Shown: positions 1 to 9,756 of the stretch, one piece after another
Layout: each line of letters begins with the position of its first letter
Position numbering within the stretch: the stretch's first letter is position 1
DNA from: Gemmataceae bacterium
GTDB taxonomy: Bacteria; Planctomycetota; Planctomycetia; Gemmatales; Gemmataceae
Direction: 5' to 3'
DNA length: 64,000 nucleotides
Assembly: GCA_009691845.1 (NCBI GenBank)
Contig: SIAJ01000015.1
Location: 23,425-87,424, forward strand
Translations under genes and position numbers: made by a program
The notes under the pieces: generated by a model
The model's input: the letters and a program-made list of their open reading frames with translations, nothing else
Databases searched by the model: none
Told to the model about the DNA's origin: nothing

Positions 1-1988
1 TAGCGGTTCTCGACGCGGACCGCGAAGCCGACGGCATCCTGCACTCCGTACCGGCACCAAGTTGTGCCGACGCAACTCTTCACCGTCCGCAGGGCCTTGC
101 CGTAAGCGTGGCCGCTCTCGAAACCGGCAGCCACCAGTTCTTCCCATATATCGGGAAGCAGATGCACCGGCGCGCCGAAGAGATCGACGCGCTGGCCACC
201 GGTGATCTTCGTGTACAGGCCGTATTTCTTGGCGACTTCACCGAGGACGATCAACTTCTGCGGCGTGATTTCGCCGCCCGGCACGCGCGGCACCACCGAG
301 TACGTTCCACCCCGTTGGATATTGGCGAGGAAGCGATCGTTCGTGTCCTGGATGGTCGTATGGTCGACGATGTTCTCGTTCCACAAACTTGCGATGATGG
401 ACGCAACCGCCGGCTTGCAGATCTCGCAACCGTGGCCTTTGCCGTGACTCTTGATAAGATCGCCGAACGACTTGAGCCCCTTGATTTTGACGATCTCGAA
501 CAGTTCCTGACGCGTGTGCGCGAAATGCTCGCAGAGCGCGGAGTTCACCTTCTGGCCGGACTTCTTCATCTCGGCCTTGAACAGGTCGGTGACCAAGGGC
601 AGGCATCCACCGCAGCCCGTGCCGGCTTTCGTGCATTTCTTCACTTCTTCGACCGTGCATAGCTTTTGCTCGCTGATCGCCGAGCAGATGGCTCCCATAC
701 TGACGTTATTGCAGGAACAGATTTGCGAATCGTTCGACATCAGGCCGAGACTATCTGCCGCCGTGCCGGAAGAAGATGGGACGAGGAGTTCGCCGGGCGT
801 CATCGGCAGTGGTTTGTCGCTCTTGGCGAGCATGGAGAACTTGCTGTACTCCGCGGCATCGCCCACGAGAATGCCGCCGAGCAACTTGTCGCCTTCGAGC
901 GAGAAGAGCAGCTTCTTGTACGTGCCCTTGAATGGGTCTTCGTAAGTAATCGCCTTCGAAGTTTTCTCGTCGGGGAAGCAGTTGCCGAAGCTGGCGACAT
1001 CGACGCCCATGAGCTTCAATTTGGTGCTCATGTCTGCGCCGGTGAACGTGCGTGATTCGCCCACAAAATTGGCCGCGGCGATTTCGGCCATCTCATTGCC
1101 GGGCGCGATTAGACCGTAGATCATGCCTCCGTACAGTGCCACCTCGCCGATGGCGACAATGTCCGGATCCGAAGTTCGCAGACGATCGTCAACAACGACA
1201 CCGCCACGCTGACCCACCAGCAAGCCGCACGATCGCGCGAGTTCATCGCGTGGCTTGATCCCCGCCGAGACGATCACCATTTTGACATCGAGTTCGGCCC
1301 CGTCGGCGAACGACATGCCTTCCACTTTGCCGTTCCCGAGAATCTGTTTCGTATTCTTGTTGAGGTGGACCTGTACGCCGAGCGCGTTGATCTTGCCAAC
1401 CAGAACGCGCGAACCCGACTCGTCGATCTGCCGGGGCATCAGTCGTGAAGCGAATTCGACGACGTGCGTTTCCAGGCCGAGATCGTAGGCCGCCTTGGCC
1501 GCCTCCAGACCGAGCAACCCTCCGCCGATGACGGCCGCTTTCTTGACGCCCTGACCGTAGGCTATGATCTTCTCGAGATCGCAAATCGTGCGATAGACGA
1601 AGACGCCCTTTTTATCCACGCCCGGCACCGACGGAACGAACGGGGCCGAGCCGGTCGCCAGCACGACGGCATCGTAGGCGATCTCGCGGCCGCTTGCGGA
1701 ACGAACGATCTTTTTCTCGCGATCGATAACCGTTACGCAGTCGCCCGTGTGGAGCGTGACCCCATTCTTTTCGTACCAGCCCGGTTCCGAAAGGGATAGT
1801 TTTTCGGCCGTGCGGTGCTCGAAGTACTTGGTGAGGTTGACGCGATCGTAGGCAGGACGAGGCTCGTCACCGAACGTGACAATTTGCCACTCGCGCTTGA
1901 TATCGAAATCGATCAAGCGCTCGCAGAAGCGATGTCCAACCATGCCGTTACCGATAACGACAACCGTCTTTCGTGGCTTGCGATTCAC
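1..1988 (-). CDS. nirB: Nitrite reductase [NAD(P)H] large subunit, partial (3' end beyond window)
   Basis: Manual reverse-strand translation from GTG at 1988: MNRKPRKTVVVIGNGMVGHRFCERLIDFD...DEPRPAYDRVNLTKYF...AAVIGGGLLGLEAAKAAYDLGLETHVVEFASRLMPRQ...SQICSCNNVSMGAICSAI...CTKAGTGCGGCLPLV (BFD-like 2Fe-2S)...RTVKSCVGTTWCRYGVQDAVGFAV. Open to the window edge. Not in ORF track because of GTG start and missing stop. Confidence 0.92.
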   Translation of the reverse strand, partial: MNRKPRKTVVVIGNGMVGHRFCERLIDFDIKREWQIVTFGDEPRPAYDRVNLTKYFEHRTAEKLSLSEPGWYEKNGVTLHTGDCVTVIDREKKIVRSASGREIAYDAVVLATGSAPFVPSVPGVDKKGVFVYRTICDLEKIIAYGQGVKKAAVIGGGLLGLEAAKAAYDLGLETHVVEFASRLMPRQIDESGSRVLVGKINALGVQVHLNKNTKQILGNGKVEGMSFADGAELDVKMVIVSAGIKPRDELARSCGLLVGQRGGVVVDDRLRTSDPDIVAIGEVALYGGMIYGLIAPGNEMAEIAAANFVGESRTFTGADMSTKLKLMGVDVASFGNCFPDEKTSKAITYEDPFKGTYKKLLFSLEGDKLLGGILVGDAAEYSKFSMLAKSDKPLPMTPGELLVPSSSGTAADSLGLMSNDSQICSCNNVSMGAICSAISEQKLCTVEEVKKCTKAGTGCGGCLPLVTDLFKAEMKKSGQKVNSALCEHFAHTRQELFEIVKIKGLKSFGDLIKSHGKGHGCEICKPAVASIIASLWNENIVDHTTIQDTNDRFLANIQRGGTYSVVPRVPGGEITPQKLIVLGEVAKKYGLYTKITGGQRVDLFGAPVHLLPDIWEELVAAGFESGHAYGKALRTVKSCVGTTWCRYGVQDAVGFAVRVENR

Positions 1989-2227
1989 ACCAGACCTCGG
2001 AAAGAGCGGGCATAGGCGCATTCGGATTCGGTCGATCAGGTAGAACGCAAGTCGAGTGCCGCCCGATGAATCGTGATGCCGGATTAGCACGTAAGTGCAG
2101 ATGCAGTAATTGATTAGAGGTTGTGAAAATTAGCCGATTCGTTCGGAACTTTGCTTCCGTGGTGAGTGTTCTGGGCAAAAGGTGCTTGGAATTGTGGCAA
2201 CCATACGCCGCGATCGTCGGTCGTAGT

Positions 2228-2428
2228 TCACTTAATATGCTGCACGAGGCTCTTCATCTGGAAACCTTTCGAGGGAGACATGTCGGAGAGAGCGCCAATC
2301 TCGATTAGCTGATCCATGACGATCGGACCGACGGCGGCGACTTTCACCTTCGTCCATCCGGGTGTCAGGGATGGTTCAGTTTGTGCACTCACGCGACTTC
2401 GCAGAGTCGATCGACTGTGGAGAACTGC
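2228..2428 (-). pseudogene. Possible 3' remnant of uroporphyrinogen-III synthase (HemD-like C-terminus)
   Basis: Reverse-strand open frame ...SLTPGWTKVKVAAVGPIVMDQLIEIGALSDMSPSKGFQMKSLVQHIK*, resembling the HemD C-terminal pattern (VxxASVGPxxxxxLxxxGxxxDxxPxHPKMxxLV). No start; upstream frame closed by a stop. Confidence 0.35.
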
Positions 2429-2685
2429 TCAAGACGATGCAATCGACGATCCATTTGCCATCTTGGTAATGGGATTCACTTTCGATTCCGAGTCGGCAGG
2501 AGGTGCAGATATGAAGACAAATCAAAGGTGTGCCCGCGTCCGGATCGTCGGGAGTCGCCTTCCGATCATGTTGGAATCAACGCTGGGTTCCGCCTCTTCA
2601 CCTGTTCCTATAATCCTCCCGAGTGGGAGGCGGTGAACTGGCCCGCCACCCTACCATCAAACACTCCATCGTTTTCAAATTTTGC

Positions 2686-3087
2686 ATGACAAATACACCG
2701 AGCACTGGCGAGTCTCTCTTGCTCCGAAGAGTTCGAGGCATGGGCCGGGGAATGTTCGCCGGCCGAAGGTTCATTAAAGGCGAGATCATCGAGATCTGTC
2801 CGGTCGTGCCGGTGAGTAGGCGTTTCACGAAAAAATGCGATGGTGAAGTGTTGGAGCACTATCTTTTCCAATGGGGTCGTCACGGAAGCGCGGTCATTCT
2901 GGGTTATGGCTCGATCTATAACCATTCCAGCAGTCCGAACGCATCGTTTCGCCCAAGGACGGCCAAGCTGGAATTGGTGTTCCGAGCCCTACGGGACATT
3001 GAGATCGGCGAACAGATACTGGTTGATTACGAATGGCCGGATTTTCATAAGGAGCTTAAAAAAGCACGCCCAATGGAACGTCAGTGA
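2686..3087 (+). CDS. SET domain-containing protein (putative lysine methyltransferase)
   Basis: ORF 2623..3087; likely ATG at 2686 (MTNTPSTGESLLLRRVRGMGRGMFAGRRFIKGEIIEICPVV...GYGSIYNHSSSPNASF...ALRDIEIGEQILVDYEW): typical SET-domain SxxNHSxxPN and GEQxxxxY motifs. Confidence 0.85.
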   Translation: MTNTPSTGESLLLRRVRGMGRGMFAGRRFIKGEIIEICPVVPVSRRFTKKCDGEVLEHYLFQWGRHGSAVILGYGSIYNHSSSPNASFRPRTAKLELVFRALRDIEIGEQILVDYEWPDFHKELKKARPMERQ

Positions 3088-3563
3088 GAAAGCATGAACG
3101 TCAGGGTGGGAAATGCAGAGAGAAGGCGGTCCGGTCTACGCCGAGCAGGGTGTCTTCAACCTTTATCCGATTTTCGTCACCACAGACTGGAAGCGGCTGG
3201 CCCGCACTCGCAACGACATCGTTCACAAGACACCCCCGGCATGTGCTTGGCCCGATTTTCCAGCACATGCCTTGGCCATCGGGGATAATCGTGCCTGATG
3301 ACCACCTTCTTTGCTTGCCTGACCGGCACACCTCGATTCGCGGATGCTGATTCTTGGTGGGATGATGAAACCGGCGAACTGGAGTTGGCGGCGGACGGTC
3401 TTGCAACCACTTGATAACTAGACGGCCATTTCACATGTCACGGGGCAGTTCTTGGGATGGTAAGGCCACTGCCAATCCGGAGAACCGCTCACCCTCATGG
3501 CTCGGCAGGATCTCGCCGCCCCAAGCACCGGCCTTGGTGCATGCTCATTGATAAAAATTCCCG

Positions 3564-4826
3564 CTATACTTCGCTAATTACGCCGGTGCTTGAGCCGAAC
3601 GACTTGGCCTCGATGTCCATTTGCTGAATCATCCGGACGAACAGATTGGAGAACGGTTTGTTTTTTTGGCGATCGAAGGCGACGTGCCCCTGATGACGCA
3701 AACCACCGCCGGCGAGAAGGATTGGCAAGTTGTTGGGCGAATGCCCCGAGCCATTGCCCAGATTGCTGGAATAGCAGACCATCGTTCGGTCCAGGAGCGT
3801 CTCGTCACCTTCGGTCGAGTTCTTGAGCTTGGTCAGGAAGTCGTTGAACACGCGTAATTCCGCTTCTTCAATCAACGCCAATTGCTCGATCTTGGTCGGG
3901 TCCTGGCCATGATGCGAGGCGTCGTGATGGCCGATGCTGACTTTGTCGATTATCGGCTGTTCTTGCGAATCGAGGGAGAGCGAGATCACGCGCGTTGAAT
4001 CCGTTTGCAGGGCGAGGTGCATGAGGTCGTACCACTGCCTGGAACGCGCGATCAACTGGCCGGGCAGGAAAGCCTCGTTTGTCGGTATCGGTGCGGTGAC
4101 CTTCGGCTTGGGCCGATTGACCCACGCTTCATCTTGTTGCAAGCGTTGCTCGGCTTCGCGAATCGAAGTCTGAAGTAGGTCCAGGCGTTGACGATCGGCG
4201 GCGCCGAGGCTGGCGGACAACGTTCGCGCCTGAGCACGCAATTCGTCGAGGATGCTGCGGCCGTCGCGCAGCCGGCGGACTTCGCGGGCGACTTCTTCAG
4301 GAGTGCCCTGGATGAAAAGCTGGCGAAAGACGCCGCTGGCCCAGTGTTGGGCAGGCACGCGCAAGCCGCGACGATTCCAGGAATAAACGGTGCCGCCCAG
4401 AACGAGCGAGGCAAAGCGTGTCTCGCCGCCGATGTGCGAGGCAACCTCTTGGTCGAGGGAAATGGTGTTGTGGATGTCGTTGAGGCGAATCCCTTCCGGC
4501 GGAGCACCCGTGAACAGAGCGATGTCGTTGTGGTGCCCATCGGTATAGCCGCGATGCGACATGCCGGAGAAGACGGTGAGTTGCTTGCGGTGCGCGTCGA
4601 GGATGCGCGTGTAGCGCGTGTGTTCGTAATCGGCTCCGGCTTTCTCCGGAAACAGAAGCGGCGTATGCAAGCCGAACGGCCGGCCTATCAGCACCATTCG
4701 GCGTGGCAGCACGGCCCGCTTCTCTTTCGAGAAGACAGACGGCTGCATGGCATCGAGCAACGGCAGCCCGACGCAGACGCCGGCGGTGCGGAGAAAGGTT
4801 CGACGGTCGAGTCGCTTGAAGGCCAT
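3564..4826 (-). CDS. DUF1552 domain-containing protein (Tat-type leader)
   Basis: RRTFLRTAGVCVGLPLLDAM leader; ...FSGMSHRGYTDGHHNDIALFTGAPP...DEQVASHIGGETRFASLVLG-type layout typical of DUF1552; follows a DUF1592/1588/1585 gene. Confidence 0.85.
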   Translation of the reverse strand: MAFKRLDRRTFLRTAGVCVGLPLLDAMQPSVFSKEKRAVLPRRMVLIGRPFGLHTPLLFPEKAGADYEHTRYTRILDAHRKQLTVFSGMSHRGYTDGHHNDIALFTGAPPEGIRLNDIHNTISLDQEVASHIGGETRFASLVLGGTVYSWNRRGLRVPAQHWASGVFRQLFIQGTPEEVAREVRRLRDGRSILDELRAQARTLSASLGAADRQRLDLLQTSIREAEQRLQQDEAWVNRPKPKVTAPIPTNEAFLPGQLIARSRQWYDLMHLALQTDSTRVISLSLDSQEQPIIDKVSIGHHDASHHGQDPTKIEQLALIEEAELRVFNDFLTKLKNSTEGDETLLDRTMVCYSSNLGNGSGHSPNNLPILLAGGGLRHQGHVAFDRQKNKPFSNLFVRMIQQMDIEAKSFGSSTGVISEV

Positions 4827-4838
4827 GCTCTTCTCCGT

Positions 4839-7367
4839 TTACTTGCTCAAGAACAGCCGACTTTGCACCACTTCATGGACTAGCGTACGGAATCCATAAT
4901 TCTTCACACGCAAGGCCGCCACGATCTGTTCGACAACTTCGCGGTCGGCGAACTGGATGTCGGCGCCGGTCGAGTAGATCAACAATTTCTCGGTCAGGTT
5001 GCGGGCCAACTGGTCCTTATCCTCGAGCAGGATCTTTTTGTAGTCGTCGATGTTCTTGAATGCCTTGCCGTTGGGGGTCACGCCGCCGAGTTCGACATCG
5101 GGGCCATGGTAATAGCGCTGGCCTTTCACGACCCCCTTCTTGGTTGGCGCGGTCGCGCGATAAAAATCGCGCCAGCCGCCGAGGGCGTCGAAATTTTCCA
5201 GCGCGAATCCCGGCGGATCGATGTGAACGTGGCACGTCGCGCAAGCAGGGGTGTTTCGATGCTTGTCGAGTTGTTCGCGGATGGTGGTCGCGCCGCGTAT
5301 GTCCGGTTCGAAACTCGGAGTGCCGGGAGGTGGCGGTGCAGGAGGCTTACCGAGGATGCGATCGAGCACCCATTTGCCGCGCAGCACCGGCGATGTGCGC
5401 GTGCCGTCCGCAGTGACCTTGAGAACGCTGGCATGGGTCATGACGCCGCCGCGATGGCTCCCCTCGGCAAATTTCACCGTGCGCAATTCCTGACCGACCA
5501 CGCCCGCAATCCCGTAATGCCGGGCCAGGCGTTCATTGAGGAACGACCAGTCCGAATCGACAAATTCCAGCAGACTCCGGTCGTGGCGCAAGATTTCCTT
5601 GAAGTACGCCTCGGTTTCGCGTGGCATCGACCAGAACAAATACTGATCGAATTCGCCATACAGTCGTGGGTCGGGCGAGGTGTCATTGATTTTGCGCAGA
5701 TCGAGCCATTGACCGGTGAAGTTTTCCGTGAATCGCTGGGCTTTCGGGTCCTTCAGCATTCGTTCGACCTGAGCGCGCAGTACGTCTGGTTTCGTCAACT
5801 CCTGTTTCTGCGCCACGTCCAACAGTTCCCGATCGGGCATCGACGACCACAGGAAATAGGCGAGTCGATTCGCGAGGGCGTAATCGTCCAGACGCGTGGA
5901 TTGAAGGTCCTTTTGCGGCGTTAATTGAGGCGAGCCCGGCTCCAGCAAGTACAGGAAGTGCGTTGACAAAAGGACGGACTTGTACCCATGCACCATCGCA
6001 TCCACAAACGTGTAGTTGTCGTCGAGCCGATCATGCACCAGCTTGACGTAGTGCTTTTGCAACTCCTCGCTCGCCGGGCGGCGTAGGGCGCGCGGCAGAA
6101 AATCGCGGATCAATCGCTCGGCGTCCTCCTTGGGCTTGGTGGACACTGGCACGAGCGGGTCATGAACTTCCCAGAAAGTTGCGGGGCGATTGCCAATATT
6201 CGGAATCGGGCGTTTCTCGGCCGCTGCCCGGGCGACCGAACGCGCCTGGAGCGGCACGTCCTTGAAGACGCGCTGATAACTTTCCGGCGGCCAGGGTCCA
6301 AGTGGGCCTTCAATCTTGATCCACTCGACGACTAGCCCTGGCCCCGCGTACTCTTCGAGAGGACTCTTCACTTTTTTCAAGAAGAACTCGTAGCGATCAG
6401 GCAGGCCCCAGGCGTGGATCCAAACATGGCACTCGCGATTGATGTCGAACTCGGCTTCGAAGACAGTCGGCTTGTTCTCCGGAACATCGCGGCAGGTGCG
6501 CAACTCTTGTGCGCCGCGCTCGCGGATTGGCCGGCAACAGAACGCGATGGTCAGCGGCTTGCCCTGAGTGCCAACTGCGTAAAGTGACGCCGTGACCCGG
6601 TAGCGGCCTGCCTGCGGTGTAAGCGGCGTGGAAACGTTGATGTAGTGGTCCGGCAAGCGCGCCAGTTGCACGAGCGCATCGTCCTTCATGTAGCAGTTCT
6701 TGCCCAATGTTTCCTTGAATACATAGGGGGCGGTCTTTTCCACAAGGTCCTTGCCAGTGCGCTTTTCAGTGAACGGCATGAGCGGGGCAGCGGGAATGGC
6801 CGCCAGAATCGCTCTCTCCGCCGCTTGCTGGTAGAGGAGCAGATGGGACGACGAAGTCTCCAACGCGGCACTGACGTTGTCGAAACCAGCCGCCGTATTG
6901 TCCTCGGGTAGCTGCATCTTGAGCTGGGCGTTCGCATTGATCGACAGTAGATCACGGAGCGTGTTTTCATACTCGACGCCGTTAAGCCGGCGCAAGACGA
7001 CACGCCCTTCCTTCTTCTGTTTCTCCAGCGAAGCAGCATGCAATTCCTTGTGCAACCCTTGCGTCATCCGCTCCAGGTCGCGTTGCGGTGGCCGATCCCG
7101 ATTCTTCGGCGGCATCGCGCCAGCAACGAGCATGTCGTGGGTCTTTATCCAGAGTTTGGCTGTCTTGGGATCGGCAAAATCGGGTTGCAACTCATCGAGA
7201 CGCAGGTTCGCCTTTTTGACCTCCGGGCCGTGGCACTCCACACAATGGGCGTCGAGGAATGGCTTGATCGTGGATTTGAAAGATACCGTCAAGTCTTGTG
7301 CGTAAGCACTTTGCGCGAACAAAAGCACCGCAACCGCAAGCAGCGGTGAAGGAACAACTCGGCTCAT
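4839..7367 (-). CDS. PSCyt1 / DUF1587-DUF1595-DUF1592-DUF1588-DUF1585 secreted cytochrome c-like protein
   Basis: ORF 4839..7766; likely start MSRVVPSPLLAVAVLLFAQSAYA at 7367 (signal peptide). FLDAHCVECHGPEVKKANLRLDEL, RLNGVEYENTLRDLL, HASVLKVTADGTRTSPVLRGKWVLDRILG, CATCHVHIDPPGFALENFD. Confidence 0.88.
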   Translation of the reverse strand: MSRVVPSPLLAVAVLLFAQSAYAQDLTVSFKSTIKPFLDAHCVECHGPEVKKANLRLDELQPDFADPKTAKLWIKTHDMLVAGAMPPKNRDRPPQRDLERMTQGLHKELHAASLEKQKKEGRVVLRRLNGVEYENTLRDLLSINANAQLKMQLPEDNTAAGFDNVSAALETSSSHLLLYQQAAERAILAAIPAAPLMPFTEKRTGKDLVEKTAPYVFKETLGKNCYMKDDALVQLARLPDHYINVSTPLTPQAGRYRVTASLYAVGTQGKPLTIAFCCRPIRERGAQELRTCRDVPENKPTVFEAEFDINRECHVWIHAWGLPDRYEFFLKKVKSPLEEYAGPGLVVEWIKIEGPLGPWPPESYQRVFKDVPLQARSVARAAAEKRPIPNIGNRPATFWEVHDPLVPVSTKPKEDAERLIRDFLPRALRRPASEELQKHYVKLVHDRLDDNYTFVDAMVHGYKSVLLSTHFLYLLEPGSPQLTPQKDLQSTRLDDYALANRLAYFLWSSMPDRELLDVAQKQELTKPDVLRAQVERMLKDPKAQRFTENFTGQWLDLRKINDTSPDPRLYGEFDQYLFWSMPRETEAYFKEILRHDRSLLEFVDSDWSFLNERLARHYGIAGVVGQELRTVKFAEGSHRGGVMTHASVLKVTADGTRTSPVLRGKWVLDRILGKPPAPPPPGTPSFEPDIRGATTIREQLDKHRNTPACATCHVHIDPPGFALENFDALGGWRDFYRATAPTKKGVVKGQRYYHGPDVELGGVTPNGKAFKNIDDYKKILLEDKDQLARNLTEKLLIYSTGADIQFADREVVEQIVAALRVKNYGFRTLVHEVVQSRLFLSK

Positions 7368-7924
7368 GGCAGCACGTGGCCCCGCATAAAACGGGTGGAG
7401 GTAGGAGATTATGGACTTTACTGGAAAGAAGCGGTCAACGCAACTATTGCCTTGCTCCATTCGAAATCGGGTCGCGACCGACGAAGCAAGCGGGAAAACT
7501 GCATAAGCCGCGTTGTTGAACGGCGTATGGAGCCTGACGTGGAAATCCCTCAAAACCTCGTGGAGAGCATTGAGCAAAACAATTTGCCAGGGGCGCAGAG
7601 GCCATACGGAATCCGGCGTAAGAGGATCGTGAGACGTGTCTCTCGGCCCTCCGCGTGTGTAACTTTGTGTATCTCTTCCCCTTCCAATAAGTAAGTCGGC
7701 CGATTCTTTCTGCATGGTTGGAATGTGAGGTCGCCGGCCGAGACCTTGGGTGCCTCGGGCCCACACACCGACGCGTGCTTGTCTACGAGAGCGATGGCGA
7801 AGGAAGATTCTTCGGAGCCATCCGGCAGGAACGAAACTGATGACGGTATTAGGCCGTTTGCTAGCCTCAGAGTTCTTCCGTGCCTAGCTTGCGGCACGCA
7901 GTTGTGCCATAATCTACGAAAGCC

Positions 7925-9349
7925 ATGACCCGTTTCCAAACCCGCCTCGAACCCGTCGGCCGTCTGCCCTCTCGCCGGGACTGGCTCCGCTTCAGCATGC
8001 CCGCCATGCTGGGAAGCTCTGGTCTCGTCCGCACCGCGCCGCCGTCGGCCTCCACGCTCACCGGATTCGGGCAGGCGAAGTCGGTGTTGGTCGTGTTCAC
8101 CAGCGGTGGTCAGAGCCAGCTCGACACCTGGGACCCGAAGCCCAACGCCCCGGCGGAAGTTCGTGGCGCATTCGGCACCATCCCGACGAGTGTGCCGGGC
8201 TTCCGCGTTTGCGAGCACATGCCGCGGCTGGCGACGTTGCAGCACCGCGTCACGGTATTGCGGTCCATGACGCACGACGATCTCGACCACGGATCGGCGT
8301 GCTATCTCGCCCTGACGGGCCAGTCCCACCCACGCAAGTCGTCGAACCCCCAACCGAAGGGCACCGATGCCCCGGCGTTAGGCGCCATTCTCCACCGCGT
8401 GCGCCCCGATCGGAGGTTTCCCCACTCGGCGTTCCACGTGAACGGCCCAATGTTAACGCCGAGCGAACCGGGCCCCGGTCAATTCGGCGGCGTGCTCGGT
8501 CGCGGGTACGATCCACTCGATCTCGGCGAAGTGACCGACGGCACCGCCCTGCTGACTGGCATGAACCTGCGTCCGGACTTGCCCGCCATGCGGCTCGGCG
8601 ATCGATCAGAACTGGTGAATCGACTCCAAGCCGCGACGCACGCTGGCTCGCGACTTCCGGCCACCGATGGCCAGCGGGCCCTGGTGAGGCAGGCCTACGA
8701 GTTGTTGCACACGCCGCGGGTGCGCGACGCTTTCGATATCGCGCAGGAGCCCGCGAAGGTCCGCGACCGGTACGGCCGGTTCCGGGCAGGGCAAGCGTGC
8801 CTGATGGGGCGACGCCTGATCGAGGCCGGGGTGCCGTGGGTCACGGTGTTTTTCAACCACAGCATACGTGGACAAGACTTCTATGTAGGCGAAAGCGACC
8901 AGTACGGCTGGGATACACACAACGACATCTTCGAGGACATGAAGGGCCACCTGCTGCCGCGGTTCGACCAGGGCTTCTCGGCGCTGCTCGAAGATTTGCA
9001 CGAGCGCGGCCTGCTGAAGGACACACTCGTTGTGTGCATGGGCGAGTTTGGGCGGGCACCGCTGGTAGCGAACGAGAAGAATTTCGCTGGTCGCGGGTCG
9101 CCTGGGCGGAAGCACTGGGCTGCATGCTACTCGGTGGTGTTGGCCGGGGCGGGTATCACGACCGGTGCGAGTTATGGACGGTCCGACAAGCAGGCGGCGT
9201 ACCCACTCGCCGACCCGGTCACGCCCGGCGATCTGTCGGCGACGCTGTTCCACGCCCTCGGCATTCCCTCCGACACCCACTACGAGGACTTCACCGGTCG
9301 CCCGTCGAGGATCGTGACGGGCACTCCGGTGACGAAGTTGTTTTCGTAG
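7925..9349 (+). CDS. DUF1501 domain-containing protein (copy 1)
   Basis: SRRDWLRFSMPAMLG leader; VLVVFTSGGQSQLDTWDPKPNAPAEVRG; CMGEFGRAPL...GRKHW. Confidence 0.9.
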   Translation: MTRFQTRLEPVGRLPSRRDWLRFSMPAMLGSSGLVRTAPPSASTLTGFGQAKSVLVVFTSGGQSQLDTWDPKPNAPAEVRGAFGTIPTSVPGFRVCEHMPRLATLQHRVTVLRSMTHDDLDHGSACYLALTGQSHPRKSSNPQPKGTDAPALGAILHRVRPDRRFPHSAFHVNGPMLTPSEPGPGQFGGVLGRGYDPLDLGEVTDGTALLTGMNLRPDLPAMRLGDRSELVNRLQAATHAGSRLPATDGQRALVRQAYELLHTPRVRDAFDIAQEPAKVRDRYGRFRAGQACLMGRRLIEAGVPWVTVFFNHSIRGQDFYVGESDQYGWDTHNDIFEDMKGHLLPRFDQGFSALLEDLHERGLLKDTLVVCMGEFGRAPLVANEKNFAGRGSPGRKHWAACYSVVLAGAGITTGASYGRSDKQAAYPLADPVTPGDLSATLFHALGIPSDTHYEDFTGRPSRIVTGTPVTKLFS

Positions 9350-9756
9350 AGCGTCCGGAGTACAGCGGACCAAGTTTCGAGCCTCTGGAGGCTGTCTTTT
9401 CCGCGGCCCCCGCAACTGGGAGGTAGATCATTCCTGGGAGGGAGTCGACTCCATGAAATCGAGGTAGGGGAGGGCTCAAGGTCATGTACCGGATGTCCGC
9501 ACCGTTGATACAGCGGCGTGTTATTCGGCCGCCCCGGCACAAAGTTCAAGAGCTGGGGAACGCCTCAAGAATTGGACGGACATATGAGCCTGTGCATCGG
9601 CGTTCTTTGCACCCTCGTAAGTGGAAGCTTGTGACTGTTGCATCGAGCCATTGCAAATGGTAAAATCTGATTGTTGAAAAAGTACTTTCACATGGCCTTG
9701 TGCGGCTCCTGCCTGGCCCGAGTCTATTTGTAGTATCTGCACGTTGAGGAGATCCG

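Noticed and set aside
108-662. Plus-strand ORFs 108..662, 666..1055, 1464..1799 as genes
   Set aside because: They are antisense shadows of the strongly supported nirB reading frame on the minus strand.
3088-3560. Small overlapping ORFs after the SET gene (for example 3101..3406, 3113..3298)
   Set aside because: Short, mutually overlapping on several frames and without recognisable family motifs; treated as non-coding.
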